A stretch of 64,000 bases of DNA from Amycolatopsis sp. cg9 (GCF_041346945.1 NZ_CP166850.1:1054001-1118000), one strand, 5' to 3'. Shown: positions 25,184 to 33,612, counted from the stretch's first letter. Notes: a model not told the origin generated them from the letters alone. Translations and numbers: made by a program.

Positions 25184-25926
25184 GAGAAGAGGGTGCCCTC
25201 GTGCGCCGGGTCGACGCGCTCCAGCAGCTCGGGCCCGTTGTTGCGGACGTTGTTGACCAGGGTCGAGATCGGCCGCAGCTCCAGCGACGCGACGATGTCG
25301 TCCGGCGTCGGCACCAGCAGGTCCTTGACGTCCTCGCGGTCCGGGTCCAGCCAGCCGTCCCAGTGCGGCTTCGGCACGATCAGCGGCATCCGGTGGTGGA
25401 CGTCGGTGAGCTGCCCGGCCGCGTCGGTCGTGATGATCGAGAACGTGATCAGCGGCGGCGCGTCCTTGTCGTCCTTCGGGTGCCAGCTCTCCCAGATCCC
25501 GCCGAACGCGATCGACGAGTCGTCCGGCGCCGTCATGTAGAACGGCTCCTTCTCCTTGCCGGTGCGGCGCCACTCGAACCAGCCGTCGGCGGGCACCAGG
25601 CAGCGGCGGGACACCAGTGCGCGGCGGAAGGCCGGCTTCTCGGCGGCCGTCTCGGCACGCGTGTTGATCATCCGCGAGCCGACCGACGGGTCCTTGGCCC
25701 AGAACGGGACCAGGCCCCACTTCATGATCCGCAGCGAGCGCTCGGCGGGCTCGTCCTCGAGGACCTGGCCGTCCTCGTCGCGCGGGTGCCGCTGCACGAC
25801 CGTGACCACGTTCTTCGTCGGCGCGACGTTGTGGTCGGCGCGCGCGTGACCCTCGGTGAGGTCGATCGCCTCGAACTCCTCGATCAGCTTCGCCGGGTCC
25901 TTAGTGGCGGCGTAACGGCCGCACAT
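25180..25926 (-). CDS. SOS response-associated protein (SRAP/YedK/HMCES)
   Basis: 248 residues from ATG 25926, with GAGGAGG upstream. The start is fixed because Cys2 (MCGRY) must become N-terminal to form the thiazolidine crosslink with abasic DNA. Other catalytic parts are MINTRAETAAEKPAF (Asn and Arg), CLVPADGWFEWRR (Glu) and DVHHRMPLIV (His). SRAP proteins shield abasic sites in single-stranded DNA. In M. tuberculosis the same gene (Rv3226c) lies next to aroA and rsgA; here rsgA is adjacent and aroA is absent. Confidence 0.94.
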   Translation of the reverse strand: MCGRYAATKDPAKLIEEFEAIDLTEGHARADHNVAPTKNVVTVVQRHPRDEDGQVLEDEPAERSLRIMKWGLVPFWAKDPSVGSRMINTRAETAAEKPAFRRALVSRRCLVPADGWFEWRRTGKEKEPFYMTAPDDSSIAFGGIWESWHPKDDKDAPPLITFSIITTDAAGQLTDVHHRMPLIVPKPHWDGWLDPDREDVKDLLVPTPDDIVASLELRPISTLVNNVRNNGPELLERVDPAHEGTLFS

Positions 25927-26045
25927 CGCCAACCTCCTCGCACCTGCCGGAAACGTCCGGGACGCCATCGTTACACGCAGGCCAGGGCGCTGGCGAGCGG
26001 CATGGGATCATTCGGGTGGGCACCGGAGCACGAAAGGACGCGGGT

Positions 26046-27068
26046 TTGGCGCGCAACGACTGGAGCAAGCTGGACGAGTCCGACGTCCGCGTGCGTCCGG
26101 GCAAGGGCACCAGGCCCCGCAGCAAGCGCCGTCCCGAGCACGCCGACGCCGTCACCGCCATGGTCATCGGCAAGGACCGCGGCCGCTGGACGTGCGCGAT
26201 CGACGCCGACCCCGAACGGGTGATCACCGCGATGCGGGCCCGCGAAATGGGCCGGACCCCGGTGGTGGTCGGCGACCTCGTCGGGATCGTGGGCGACGTC
26301 TCCGGCAAGCCGGACACCCTCGCCCGCATCATCCGCGTCGACGAGCGCACCAGCTCCCTCCTGCGCACCGCCGACGACACCGACCCGTACGAGCGGCTGG
26401 TCGTCGCCAACGCCGAGCGCCTGCTGATCGTCACCGCGCTGGCCGACCCGCCGCCGCGCACCGGCTTCATCGACCGCTGCCTGGTCGCCTGCTACGCGGG
26501 CGGCGTCGAGCCCGTGCTGTGCCTGACCAAGGCCGACCTGGCCAGCCCGGACGAGCTGCTGGCCGGGTACGCGGGCCTCGACATCCCGGTGATCGTGAGC
26601 CGGTTCGACGAGCAGCCCGAAGACCTCGACGAGCTGCTGAAAGACCGCGTGACGGCGCTCGTCGGGCACTCCGGTGTCGGCAAGTCGACATTGGTCAACC
26701 GGCTGGTCCCGGACGCCGACCTGGCCGTCGGCGTGGTGAGCGGGGTCGGGAAGGGGCGGCACACGTCCGTGGCGGCGGTGGCGCTGCCGCTCCCGGACGG
26801 CGGCTGGGTGATCGACACGCCGGGCGTGCGGTCGTTCGGGCTGGCCCACGTCACCGCGGACGACATCGTCGACGCCTTCGAGGAGTTCGCCGCGGCCGCC
26901 GAGGAGTGCCCGTCGGGCTGCGGGCACCTCGGCCCGCCCGACGACCCGGACTGCGCGCTCGACGACGTCGTCACCGACGGCACGGCGAGTGCCGAGCGGC
27001 TCGCGTCGCTGCGGCGCCTGCTGGCCTCCCGCGGCGGGCACGACGTGACCCGGCCCACGGAGTCCTGA
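26046..27068 (+). CDS. rsgA: Ribosome small-subunit maturation GTPase RsgA
   Basis: 340 residues from TTG 26046, with AAAGGAC about 8 nt upstream; the resulting ARNDWSKLDESDVRVRPGKG start is the usual actinobacterial one. The GTPase is circularly permuted: G4 LTKADLA comes first, then G1 GHSGVGKST, then G3 DTPGVRSFG. An N-terminal OB domain precedes it and a C-terminal zinc knuckle (CPSGCGHLGPPDDPDC) follows. RsgA checks late 30S assembly and releases RbfA. A GTG at 26016 is in frame. It is divergent from the SRAP gene. Confidence 0.93.
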   Translation: MARNDWSKLDESDVRVRPGKGTRPRSKRRPEHADAVTAMVIGKDRGRWTCAIDADPERVITAMRAREMGRTPVVVGDLVGIVGDVSGKPDTLARIIRVDERTSSLLRTADDTDPYERLVVANAERLLIVTALADPPPRTGFIDRCLVACYAGGVEPVLCLTKADLASPDELLAGYAGLDIPVIVSRFDEQPEDLDELLKDRVTALVGHSGVGKSTLVNRLVPDADLAVGVVSGVGKGRHTSVAAVALPLPDGGWVIDTPGVRSFGLAHVTADDIVDAFEEFAAAAEECPSGCGHLGPPDDPDCALDDVVTDGTASAERLASLRRLLASRGGHDVTRPTES

Positions 27069-27169
27069 GGCAACCGGGAACCGATCGCGGATCGTCACCG
27101 TCTCAGAGGTAATGATTCGCCCGTTCGGGCGATATGCCCAGCGGAAGATCCAATCCTGAGGGGATGTAC

Positions 27170-28060
27170 ATGCGCAAGACCACCCTGGTCGCGGCAGGCG
27201 CCGCGCTGGTTCTGACGCTGACGGCGTGCAGCGGTAACTCCACCACGGGCACCGCCGCCCCGGCCGGCGAGCAGTCGCAGGCCGGTGGCAGCAGCAGCGG
27301 CCTCGCTTCGCCGTTCACCGACGCGTTCCAGCTGGCGTCGGCGTCGAAGCAGGGCACCGAGAAGTCCAAGTCGGCGAAGTTCACCATGGAAGGCTCCGCG
27401 GCCGGCCAGACCATGAGCGCCACCGGCGCGATGGCCTTCGACGGCGCGAACACGAAGTTCTCGATGACCAGCACCGCGGCCGGCGAGACCACCGAGATGC
27501 GCATGGTCGACAAGGTCATGTACATCAAGCTGCCCGCCGACCAGCAGAAGCAGATGGGCACCGACAAGGCGTGGGCCAAGATCTCGGCCGACGGCACCGA
27601 CCCGATTTCGCAGGCGATGGGCAGTGCGCTGTCGCAGTCGGCGGAGCAGAGCGACCCGAGCAAGATCCTGGACCAGGTCTCCAAGGCGGGCCGGATCATC
27701 TCGTCCGACCAGACCGAGCTGAACGGCGAGCAGGTCAACCACTACAAGGTCGAGCTCGACGTGGCCAAGGCCCTCGACCAGTTCACCGGGCAGATCCCGG
27801 CCGCCGCGCGCGACCAGGTCAACGAGAAGCTCAAGGGCAAGGACCTCAAGATCCCGGCCGAGCTGTGGCTGAACAAGGACAACCTGCCGGTGCAGGTCAC
27901 CATGGACCAGGGCGCGATGATGCAGGCGCTGGGCGCGCCGGCCGGCGACGCGAAGTTCACGATGAAGTACAGCGACTGGGGCACCCAGGTCGACGTCTCG
28001 GCCCCGCCGGCCGAGCAGGTCGTCGACCTCGGCGAGCTGATGAAGAAGGCCGGTCGCTGA
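27170..28060 (+). CDS. Lipoprotein, LppX/LprAFG- or LolA-like
   Basis: 296 residues from ATG 27170, 6 nt after GAGGGG; ATG 27164 is too close to it. The signal peptide ends in a lipobox with Cys20 (TLTACSG). The mature domain, after a Ser/Gly/Gln linker, has SAKFTMEGSAAGQTMSATGAM, VDKVMYIKLPADQQ and KYSDWGTQVDVSAPP, consistent with a half-barrel lipid-binding fold. A role in carrying lipids or sensing the envelope is inferred. A paralogue follows at 28131. The strong terminator after it implies separate transcription. Confidence 0.85.
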   Translation: MRKTTLVAAGAALVLTLTACSGNSTTGTAAPAGEQSQAGGSSSGLASPFTDAFQLASASKQGTEKSKSAKFTMEGSAAGQTMSATGAMAFDGANTKFSMTSTAAGETTEMRMVDKVMYIKLPADQQKQMGTDKAWAKISADGTDPISQAMGSALSQSAEQSDPSKILDQVSKAGRIISSDQTELNGEQVNHYKVELDVAKALDQFTGQIPAAARDQVNEKLKGKDLKIPAELWLNKDNLPVQVTMDQGAMMQALGAPAGDAKFTMKYSDWGTQVDVSAPPAEQVVDLGELMKKAGR

Positions 28061-28080
28061 CCGGAAAACTCTGAGTAGCG

Positions 28081-28112
28081 GCGGCTCCCCCGAACGGGTT
28101 CGGGGGAGCCGC
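28081..28112. terminator. Terminator between the two lipoprotein genes
   Basis: GCGGCTCCCCCGAAC (28081-28095), GG, GTTCGGGGGAGCCGC (28098-28112): a perfect 15-bp stem followed by TGTGTTTTTG. It ends the first lipoprotein transcript 18 nt before the next ATG. Confidence 0.9.
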
Positions 28113-28130
28113 TGTGTTTTTGTTGGCACC

Positions 28131-28877
28131 ATGCGCAAAGCCGCCGTCGTGCTGCTGTTCGTCCTGCTCGCCGGCTGCTCCGGCCCGCCGTCCCCACCCG
28201 CGTTCAGCGACGCGCGGGCGCTGGCCGACGCCGCGACGGCGGCCACCACGGGCAGCGGCTCGGCGAAGTTCGCCACGGACGTCGCGGTGGGCGAGGTCCG
28301 GTCGAAGGGCCAGGGCCAGGCGCGCTTCGGCGCCGGCGGGATGTCCCAGGTGATGACGACCGACTTCATCGGCGAGCCGATGGAGCTGCGCCTGGTGGCG
28401 GGCAAGCTGTACGCGAAGGTGCCGGAGGGCTCGCGCGACGAGGTCGGCGCGGGGAAGCCGTGGGTGGTGGTCGCGGCGGACGGCAGCGACCCGTTCTCCC
28501 AGGTGCTCGGCGGCAGCCTGGCGCAGCTGGCGGCGCAGAACGACCCGGCGCACACACTGGGCGAGATCCGGACGGCGGGCACGATCGTCTCGGCCGAGCG
28601 CGGCCGGCTGGACGGCGTGGCGGCGGAGCACTACCGCGTCGACCTGGACCTGGCCCGCCTGGGCACGGACCTGCCCGCGGGCCTGCCCCCGGAGTCCGCC
28701 GGGCGCCTCGGCAAGTTCCCGGTGGAGCTGTGGCTCGACGACGCGCACCGGCCGCTGCGGATCGTGCTCGACCTGACCCCGATCCTGCAGGGCTCCGAAG
28801 CGCGCATCACCACGCGCTATTCGGACTGGGGTACCCCGGTCGACGTCCAGCCGCCGCCCCCGGGCGAGGTGGGGTAG
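28131..28877 (+). CDS. Lipoprotein, paralogue of the preceding gene
   Basis: 248 residues from ATG 28131. The lipobox Cys is residue 16 (LLAGCSG). Shared features with the upstream protein include SGSAKFATDVAVG, GKLYAKVPEGS, VSAERGRLDGVAAEHYRVDLDLA and RYSDWGTPVDVQPPP, so the pair arose by duplication. The N-terminal linker is shorter. No ribosome site is visible and a strong terminator lies 18 nt upstream, so either terminator read-through or a leaderless start within the hairpin tail must drive it. Function as for its paralogue. Confidence 0.83.
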   Translation: MRKAAVVLLFVLLAGCSGPPSPPAFSDARALADAATAATTGSGSAKFATDVAVGEVRSKGQGQARFGAGGMSQVMTTDFIGEPMELRLVAGKLYAKVPEGSRDEVGAGKPWVVVAADGSDPFSQVLGGSLAQLAAQNDPAHTLGEIRTAGTIVSAERGRLDGVAAEHYRVDLDLARLGTDLPAGLPPESAGRLGKFPVELWLDDAHRPLRIVLDLTPILQGSEARITTRYSDWGTPVDVQPPPPGEVG

Positions 28878-28927
28878 TCACGTTCCCGCCCGCTGCCTCG
28901 TCCGCTCTCCGACGAAGGGAGAAGGAC

Positions 28928-29797
28928 ATGCGGGTGCTGGTGATCGGGGCGACGGGCGTACTGGGCCGGCCGGCGGTGACCCGGCTGCTGGCCGACGGCC
29001 ACGAGGTGAGTGCCCTGACCCATTCGTCTTCGCGAGTGCCGGCGGGCGCGAAGGCCGTCGCGGGTGACTTGTTTTCGGTCGATTCGCTGGTGGCGGCCCT
29101 GCGCGGCCACGACGCGGTCGTGAACTTGGCTACGCGGATTCCGGCGAAGCTGACGAGCAAGGCGGCTTGGGCGCTGAACGACCAGGTCCGTCGTGCGGGG
29201 AGCGCGGCCTTGGTGGCAGCGGTCCGGCAGGTCGAGGAGGTGCGGATCGTCGTACAGGAGGGGATCTCGTTCGTGTACGCCGACGGGGGTTCGGCGCTGC
29301 TGGCTGAGGAGGCTTCCCTGCGTCCGGGCGTGGTCACGGCGTCTTCGGTCGAGGCGCACTCGAACGTGGCGGCGTTGACGGACCGGACGGTGGTGCGGCT
29401 GCGGATCGGCACACTGCTGGGTCCGGACCCGATGACGTCGACCCTGCTCGCAGCCGCCCGTCGAGGTGCGCCACTGATCATGGGCGCACGCACGGACTGG
29501 ACGACGGCGATTCACCCGACGGATGCGGCCGCGGCCGCGGTGGCGGCACTGGACGCGCCTTCAGGGGTTTACAACGTGGGCGCGCCGCCTGTTTTGAAGC
29601 GCGACCTGGGCGCGGCGCTGGCCGCCGCGGCCGGGGTGCGCCGGGCTCGGGCGTTGCCGAAGTGGCTGGTGTCGCGGATCCCGCCGGCGGAGCCGATGGG
29701 GCGGTCGCAGCGGGTCGATTCGACGAAGCTCATGACGGCGACCGGGTGGAAGTGCGAGCGTCCGGTGCCGGGTCCGGATTGGTTCACGGAGGACTGA
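28928..29797 (+). CDS. NAD(P)-binding epimerase/dehydratase-like protein
   Basis: 289 residues from ATG 28928, with GAAGGA directly upstream. The Rossmann motif VLVIGATGVLGRPAVTRLL (GxxGxxG) is followed by DLFSVDSLVAALRGHDAVVNLATRIP, SFVYADGG in place of the YxxxK-type active site, and RLRIGTLLGPDPMTS. It is an atypical extended SDR, of the class that includes NmrA-like and NAD-dependent epimerases. The missing clear YxxxK makes the enzymatic role uncertain. It follows the second lipoprotein by 50 bp and ends at the DnaA-box hairpin. Confidence 0.82.
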   Translation: MRVLVIGATGVLGRPAVTRLLADGHEVSALTHSSSRVPAGAKAVAGDLFSVDSLVAALRGHDAVVNLATRIPAKLTSKAAWALNDQVRRAGSAALVAAVRQVEEVRIVVQEGISFVYADGGSALLAEEASLRPGVVTASSVEAHSNVAALTDRTVVRLRIGTLLGPDPMTSTLLAAARRGAPLIMGARTDWTTAIHPTDAAAAAVAALDAPSGVYNVGAPPVLKRDLGAALAAAAGVRRARALPKWLVSRIPPAEPMGRSQRVDSTKLMTATGWKCERPVPGPDWFTED

Positions 29798-29805
29798 TCC
29801 CCCGG

Positions 29806-29837
29806 GTTGTCCACAGGTGAACCCACCTGTGGACAAC
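29806..29837. terminator. Hairpin built from two inverted DnaA-box consensus sequences
   Basis: GTTGTCCACAGGT (29806-29818), loop GAACCC, ACCTGTGGACAAC (29825-29837): perfect 13-bp arms. Each arm holds the actinobacterial DnaA box TTGTCCACA (29807-29815 forward, 29828-29836 inverted). It lies between two convergent genes, so it may be only a bidirectional terminator or may bind DnaA. Confidence 0.7.
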
Positions 29838-30329
29838 TCAGAGCAGCTCCAGCAAGAACGGCAGTTCCTGCGGCGCGTACCAAGCCAGTTCATGATCCTC
29901 GGCATCGCCCAAAGTGAACTCCGCGTCCGGATCCCCCAGGTCAGCCGCGTCGATCACCGCGGCCGCCGCCGACACCGCTTCGGCTGCCTCAGGCGCGTCC
30001 ACGTGGATCGCCGCCACCGCCTTCAGCGGGATCGGGCCGCCGATGCGGACGACCGGGGCGTCCAGGTCCGGCCGCGGCGTCACGCCCTCGACGTCCGCCG
30101 AAATCACCACCCGGCGCGGCTCGCCCTTCTCCTCCGCCGCGATCAGGCGCAGCGAGGCGCGCGCGGCGTCCAGCAGGGCCGCGTACTCCAGTTCCTCGTC
30201 GGACCCGCTCACGTACGCCTCGCGCAACGCCGGCGTCAGCGCGAACGCCGTTCCGCTGCGGGCGCGGAACTCCCCCGAGGACTCGAGGTCGCGAAGCATC
30301 GCGATGGTCGCAGGCAGATAAACCCTCAC
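29838..30329 (-). CDS. DUF6912-like protein of unknown function
   Basis: 163 residues from GTG 30329, overlapping the WS/DGAT stop as GTGA. It begins MRVYLPATIAMLRDL, then has FALTPALREAYVSGSDEELEYAALLDAARASLRLIA, RRVVISADVEGV and an acidic end with ELAWYAPQELPFLLELL. The family is conserved in actinobacteria beside diacylglycerol acyltransferase-like genes in my recollection, but has no assigned function. It has no signal or membrane segment. Translational coupling suggests it works with the acyltransferase. Confidence 0.75.
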   Translation of the reverse strand: MRVYLPATIAMLRDLESSGEFRARSGTAFALTPALREAYVSGSDEELEYAALLDAARASLRLIAAEEKGEPRRVVISADVEGVTPRPDLDAPVVRIGGPIPLKAVAAIHVDAPEAAEAVSAAAAVIDAADLGDPDAEFTLGDAEDHELAWYAPQELPFLLELL

Positions 30330-31732
30330 CAGTGCGCACCCTTCAGCTCTTCCAAGGATTCTTCGATCATCCCGGCCAGCAGGTCGACGTCGAAAGCGGC
30401 CTTGCGGTCGCCGTTCAGTCCGAAGTAGACGCCGCCGTGGTAGGACGTCACCCCGATCGCCAGCGCCTGGGTGCGCATCAGCGGCATCACCGGGAACATC
30501 TCGACCAGTCTGGCCTCTCCCGCGTACATCGGCACCTGCGGGCCCGGCGAATTGGTCACCATGACGTTGAAGATGCGCCCCGACAGCGACCCCGCCGCTC
30601 GCGCGCCGAGCGAATGGAGCGTAGCCGGGGCGAAGCCGCCGACCTTGAGCAGGCCGCGGGCCGCCACGGAACGGCCCGAATCCAGGTGCTCGGCCATCGC
30701 GTGGCCGATGTGCTGCAGGCGCAGCACCGGGTTCGGCTCGCCGACCGGCAGGTCCACCAGGTACGCGGCCACCTGGTTGCCGACCAGCGCCGGCGTCGAA
30801 AACTCGGCCGTCTCCGCGTCGCGGACCGCCAGCGGCACCAGTGCGCGGATCGTCGTGTGCGGGGTCAGCGGCTCCTCGCGCGAAAGCAGCCATTCGCGCA
30901 GCGCGCCGGTGATGGCCGCGAGGACGACGTCGTTGACCGTGCCGCCGTGCGCCGCGCGGATCTTGCGGAAGTCCTCCAGCCGCGTCCGGACCACGGAGAA
31001 CACGCGGCCGCCGGACACCCGGACGTTCAGCGGGCCGGTCGGCGCCGGCTTCACCAGCGTGCGCAGAGTCGACGTCACGCCGCCGACGGTCTCGGCGAAC
31101 TTGCCCGCCGCCGCGAACGCGTCGTTCGCCGCCGAGCGGACGTTCTCGACGACCTCGCCCGGCCGCTGGATGCCCTCGCTGACCGCGTCGAGCACCAGCT
31201 GCGTGCGGCTCGGCTCGCGCCGCGGCGTCCAGATGTCCTCGAACGGTTCCGGCTCGGCCGGCGTCGGGTCGAGGATGAGCTGGCCGAGCTCGATCGTGCC
31301 GACACCGTCCACAACGGACTGGTGCGTCTTCGTCACCAGCGCGACGCGGTCCCCGGCCAGCCCCTCGATGAAGTACGCCTCCCAGAGCGGCCGCTCGGGC
31401 GCCAGCCGCCGCGACATCAGCCGCGCGACCAGGTCGAACAGCTGCTCGTCGCTGCCCGGCTGGGGCAGCGCCGAACGCCGGACGTGGTAGTTGAGGTCGA
31501 AGTCGACGTCGTCCACCCACACCGGCCGCGCCAGGTGGCCCGGCACCTCCAGCACGCGCTGCCGGTACCGCGGCAGGTACGCCAGCCGCGCGCCGACGAG
31601 GTCCATCAGCTGCGCGTAGGTGAACCCGGACCGGGGCCGCTCGAAGATCGCCACCCCGCCGACGTGCATCGGCGTCGCGTGGTCCTCGACGTAGCGGAAC
31701 GAGGCGTCCAGCGCGGAAAGGCGGTCGGGCAT
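30326..31732 (-). CDS. WS/DGAT wax ester synthase/diacylglycerol acyltransferase, variant motif
   Basis: 468 residues from ATG 31732. The N-terminus MPDRLSALDASFRYVEDHATPMHVGG is the family start. The catalytic HHxxxDG motif reads H137-Q138-SVV-D142-G (KTHQSVVDGVG), so the usual catalytic second His is Gln. Downstream motifs NVMVTNSPGPQVPMYAG and NGDRKAAFDVD are intact. WS/DGATs join acyl-CoA to diacylglycerol or fatty alcohols. With Gln at this position activity is uncertain, though the variant is not rare in actinobacteria. It corresponds roughly to tgs3 in the mycobacterial order. Confidence 0.88.
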   Translation of the reverse strand: MPDRLSALDASFRYVEDHATPMHVGGVAIFERPRSGFTYAQLMDLVGARLAYLPRYRQRVLEVPGHLARPVWVDDVDFDLNYHVRRSALPQPGSDEQLFDLVARLMSRRLAPERPLWEAYFIEGLAGDRVALVTKTHQSVVDGVGTIELGQLILDPTPAEPEPFEDIWTPRREPSRTQLVLDAVSEGIQRPGEVVENVRSAANDAFAAAGKFAETVGGVTSTLRTLVKPAPTGPLNVRVSGGRVFSVVRTRLEDFRKIRAAHGGTVNDVVLAAITGALREWLLSREEPLTPHTTIRALVPLAVRDAETAEFSTPALVGNQVAAYLVDLPVGEPNPVLRLQHIGHAMAEHLDSGRSVAARGLLKVGGFAPATLHSLGARAAGSLSGRIFNVMVTNSPGPQVPMYAGEARLVEMFPVMPLMRTQALAIGVTSYHGGVYFGLNGDRKAAFDVDLLAGMIEESLEELKGAHW

Positions 31733-31766
31733 GAGCCGATCGTCGCACAGTGCGAGACTGCCGGGT

Positions 31767-32528
31767 GTGGGTGATGAGTCGACGGTCTCGCCGAAAGACC
31801 GCTTCCTGACCGTGTACGGCCGCAAGCCGGTGCTCGAGGCGCTGGCGGACGACGCCCTGCGCGTGGACAAGGTGATCCTCGCCGACACCGCTCGCGGCCC
31901 CGGCGCGGCGGAGATCCAGCGCGCGGCCAAGGAGGCCGGCGTGGCGGTGCAGCGCGCCAGCGCGCACCGGGTCAAGGTGCTCGCCGGCAACGGCAAGCAG
32001 GACCAGGGCGTGCTCGCCGACGTCGTCGCGCCGCGGATGCGGGCGCTGTCCGCTGCGCTGGCCGACCGGCGGCCGCCGTCGCGAGTGCTGCTGCTGGACG
32101 GCATCACCACCCCCGCGAACGTCGGCATGATCCTGCGGACGGCGACCGCAGCCGGGCTGGCGGGAGTGATCGTGCCGCGCCGCGGCGTGGCGGCGCTGGA
32201 CCCGCTGGTGGTCAAAGCTTCGGCCGGAGTCGCGTTCCGCGCTCCGGTGCTGCGCTGCGGCTCGGCGCGCGAAGCGGCGGAGATGCTCACCGAGGCGGGC
32301 TACGCGATCTACGCGCTGGGCGCTTCGGCGCGCACCACGGTGTTCGACGTCGACCTGCCGCAGCGCGCGGCGTTCGTCCTCGGCGGTGAGACGGCCGGCG
32401 TCGGCGAAGAAGTCGGCGAGCTCGTCACGGAATGGGTGTCGATTCCCATGCCCGGTGACGTCGAGTCGCTCAACGTCTCCGCCGCCGCGGCGGTCTTGTC
32501 ATTCGAATTGGTGCGCCGCGCCCGCTGA
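31767..32528 (+). CDS. SpoU/TrmH-family RNA 2'-O-methyltransferase
   Basis: 253 residues from GTG 31767; ATG 31731 is also in frame but overlaps the divergent acyltransferase start. An RNA-binding N-domain (LTVYGRKPVLEALADDALRVDKV) leads to the knotted SPOUT domain with motif 1 LLLDGITTPANVGMILRTATAAG, motif 2 FVLGGETAGV and motif 3 SIPMPGDVESLNVSAAAAVLSFE. It should add 2'-O-methyl groups to 23S rRNA or tRNA. The specific site (for example G2251, or thiostrepton-type A1067) cannot be told. Confidence 0.9.
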   Translation: MGDESTVSPKDRFLTVYGRKPVLEALADDALRVDKVILADTARGPGAAEIQRAAKEAGVAVQRASAHRVKVLAGNGKQDQGVLADVVAPRMRALSAALADRRPPSRVLLLDGITTPANVGMILRTATAAGLAGVIVPRRGVAALDPLVVKASAGVAFRAPVLRCGSAREAAEMLTEAGYAIYALGASARTTVFDVDLPQRAAFVLGGETAGVGEEVGELVTEWVSIPMPGDVESLNVSAAAAVLSFELVRRAR

Positions 32529-32532
32529 CTAC

Positions 32533-32934
32533 TCAGCCGTGCGGGAACAACACGTTCAGTTCGGCGAGCGTCTCTTCGACCGACCGGTGGTGCACGCCGA
32601 CCATGCCCGCCTGGACGGCGCCGCGGATGTTCGTCGCGGAGTCGTCGACGAACGCGCAACGCACCGCGGGCAGTCCGAGGCGGTCCGCCGCGATCAGGTA
32701 GACCGCCGGGTCCGGCTTGGCCACGCCGACCTCGCCGGAAAACACCAGCGCGTCGAAATAGTCGAACATCGTGTTCTTGACCTCGGCCGACGCCCCCGGG
32801 GCGTTCGACAGGAGCGCGGTGCGGACGCCTCGCTCGCGCGCGGCCGCCAGGTAGTCGTAGAACCGGCCGGCGTCGGGGTCCGTGAGAACTCCGGCGAAAT
32901 CGACCAATAGCCCTTTCAGCACCCGGCACACCAT
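32533..32934 (-). CDS. HAD-family hydrolase
   Basis: 133 residues from ATG 32934. Motif I is LLVDFAGVLTD (DxxGV/IL type), motif II TALLSNAPG, motif III with Lys in VGVAKPDPAVYLIAADRL, and motif IV AFVDDSATNIRGAVQAGM. There is almost no cap domain, so it is short for the family (usually 190 or more) yet all four motifs are present. It could act on a small phosphorylated metabolite or a macromolecule. GTG 32922 is an alternative start. It converges on the RNA methylase gene. Confidence 0.82.
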   Translation of the reverse strand: MVCRVLKGLLVDFAGVLTDPDAGRFYDYLAAARERGVRTALLSNAPGASAEVKNTMFDYFDALVFSGEVGVAKPDPAVYLIAADRLGLPAVRCAFVDDSATNIRGAVQAGMVGVHHRSVEETLAELNVLFPHG

Positions 32935-33094
32935 AGCCGGGCGGCAACGCGCTGTCTCGCATAGCGCAACACTGCCGAGGATTCCCACGGTTCGGCGGAT
33001 CTCGCCCGGATTGTGCGATTCCCGTCGCCTTTCCGGCCCGTTCCCGCCTCTAAGCCGCGGAGGTGGGGAAATGCCGAGTCCAGGAGGGGACGAA

Positions 33095-33553
33095 ATGATC
33101 GAGGAACACCGCCTGCGAACGCTCATCCACTGCGAAGCGGCCAGGCGGGCGGGGCCGCCGCCGTCGGTGACGCCGCTGGAACACCGTCGCGGCGGTGCCC
33201 GGTGCCCGGCGCCGCGGCAGCTCGAAGCGAGCGAAGTGGGCCGCGTGCTCAACATGCTGCTGGAGGCCTACGACGGCCGCCGCCCGGCGGCCCAGGTCCG
33301 CGCACTGGTGGCGCCGGAGGTGTACGCGGGTTTCAGCGGCCCCAGCCGGACCCGGCCGCGGCACCGGACGCAGACGATCCACACGTGCACCCCGGCCCCG
33401 GACGTGATCGAGGCGTGCGCGCGGGTGGAGGCGGACGGCCGGTCGTTCGCGCTGGCGGCCCGGTTCACGCGGACGGCGAGGGGGTGGCGGTGCGTGCGCT
33501 TCGCGGTGCTCAAGCCCCAGCACCCGGGCCGGCCACTGCGGCGAGCGGCGTGA
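33095..33553 (+). CDS. Rv3235-family protein
   Basis: 152 residues from ATG 33095, 5 nt after AGGAGGGG. After a basic N-terminus the conserved domain runs GRVLNMLLEAYDGRRPAAQVRALVAPEVYAGF, HTCTPAPDVIEACARVEADGRSFALAARF and GWRCVRFAVLKP. This matches the mycobacterial Rv3235 family, always near secA. No catalytic motif is obvious. A short Cys pair (GGARCPAP and HTCTP) is visible. Function is not established; a link to secretion or the accessory Sec system is only positional. It is divergent from the HAD hydrolase. Confidence 0.85.
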   Translation: MIEEHRLRTLIHCEAARRAGPPPSVTPLEHRRGGARCPAPRQLEASEVGRVLNMLLEAYDGRRPAAQVRALVAPEVYAGFSGPSRTRPRHRTQTIHTCTPAPDVIEACARVEADGRSFALAARFTRTARGWRCVRFAVLKPQHPGRPLRRAA

Positions 33554-33578
33554 GGTAGGCCGGTCGTGCGTGGTCTCC

Positions 33579-33612
33579 GAAGGCCACCTCCAGTGCCCTG
33601 AAGGTGGCCTTC
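33579..33612. terminator. Hairpin, palindrome family C copy 1
   Basis: GAAGGCCACCT (33579-33589) and AGGTGGCCTTC (33602-33612) are exact 11-bp arms with a 12-nt loop, overlapping the P450 stop codon. A related hairpin lies at 57084-57130. Confidence 0.75.
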
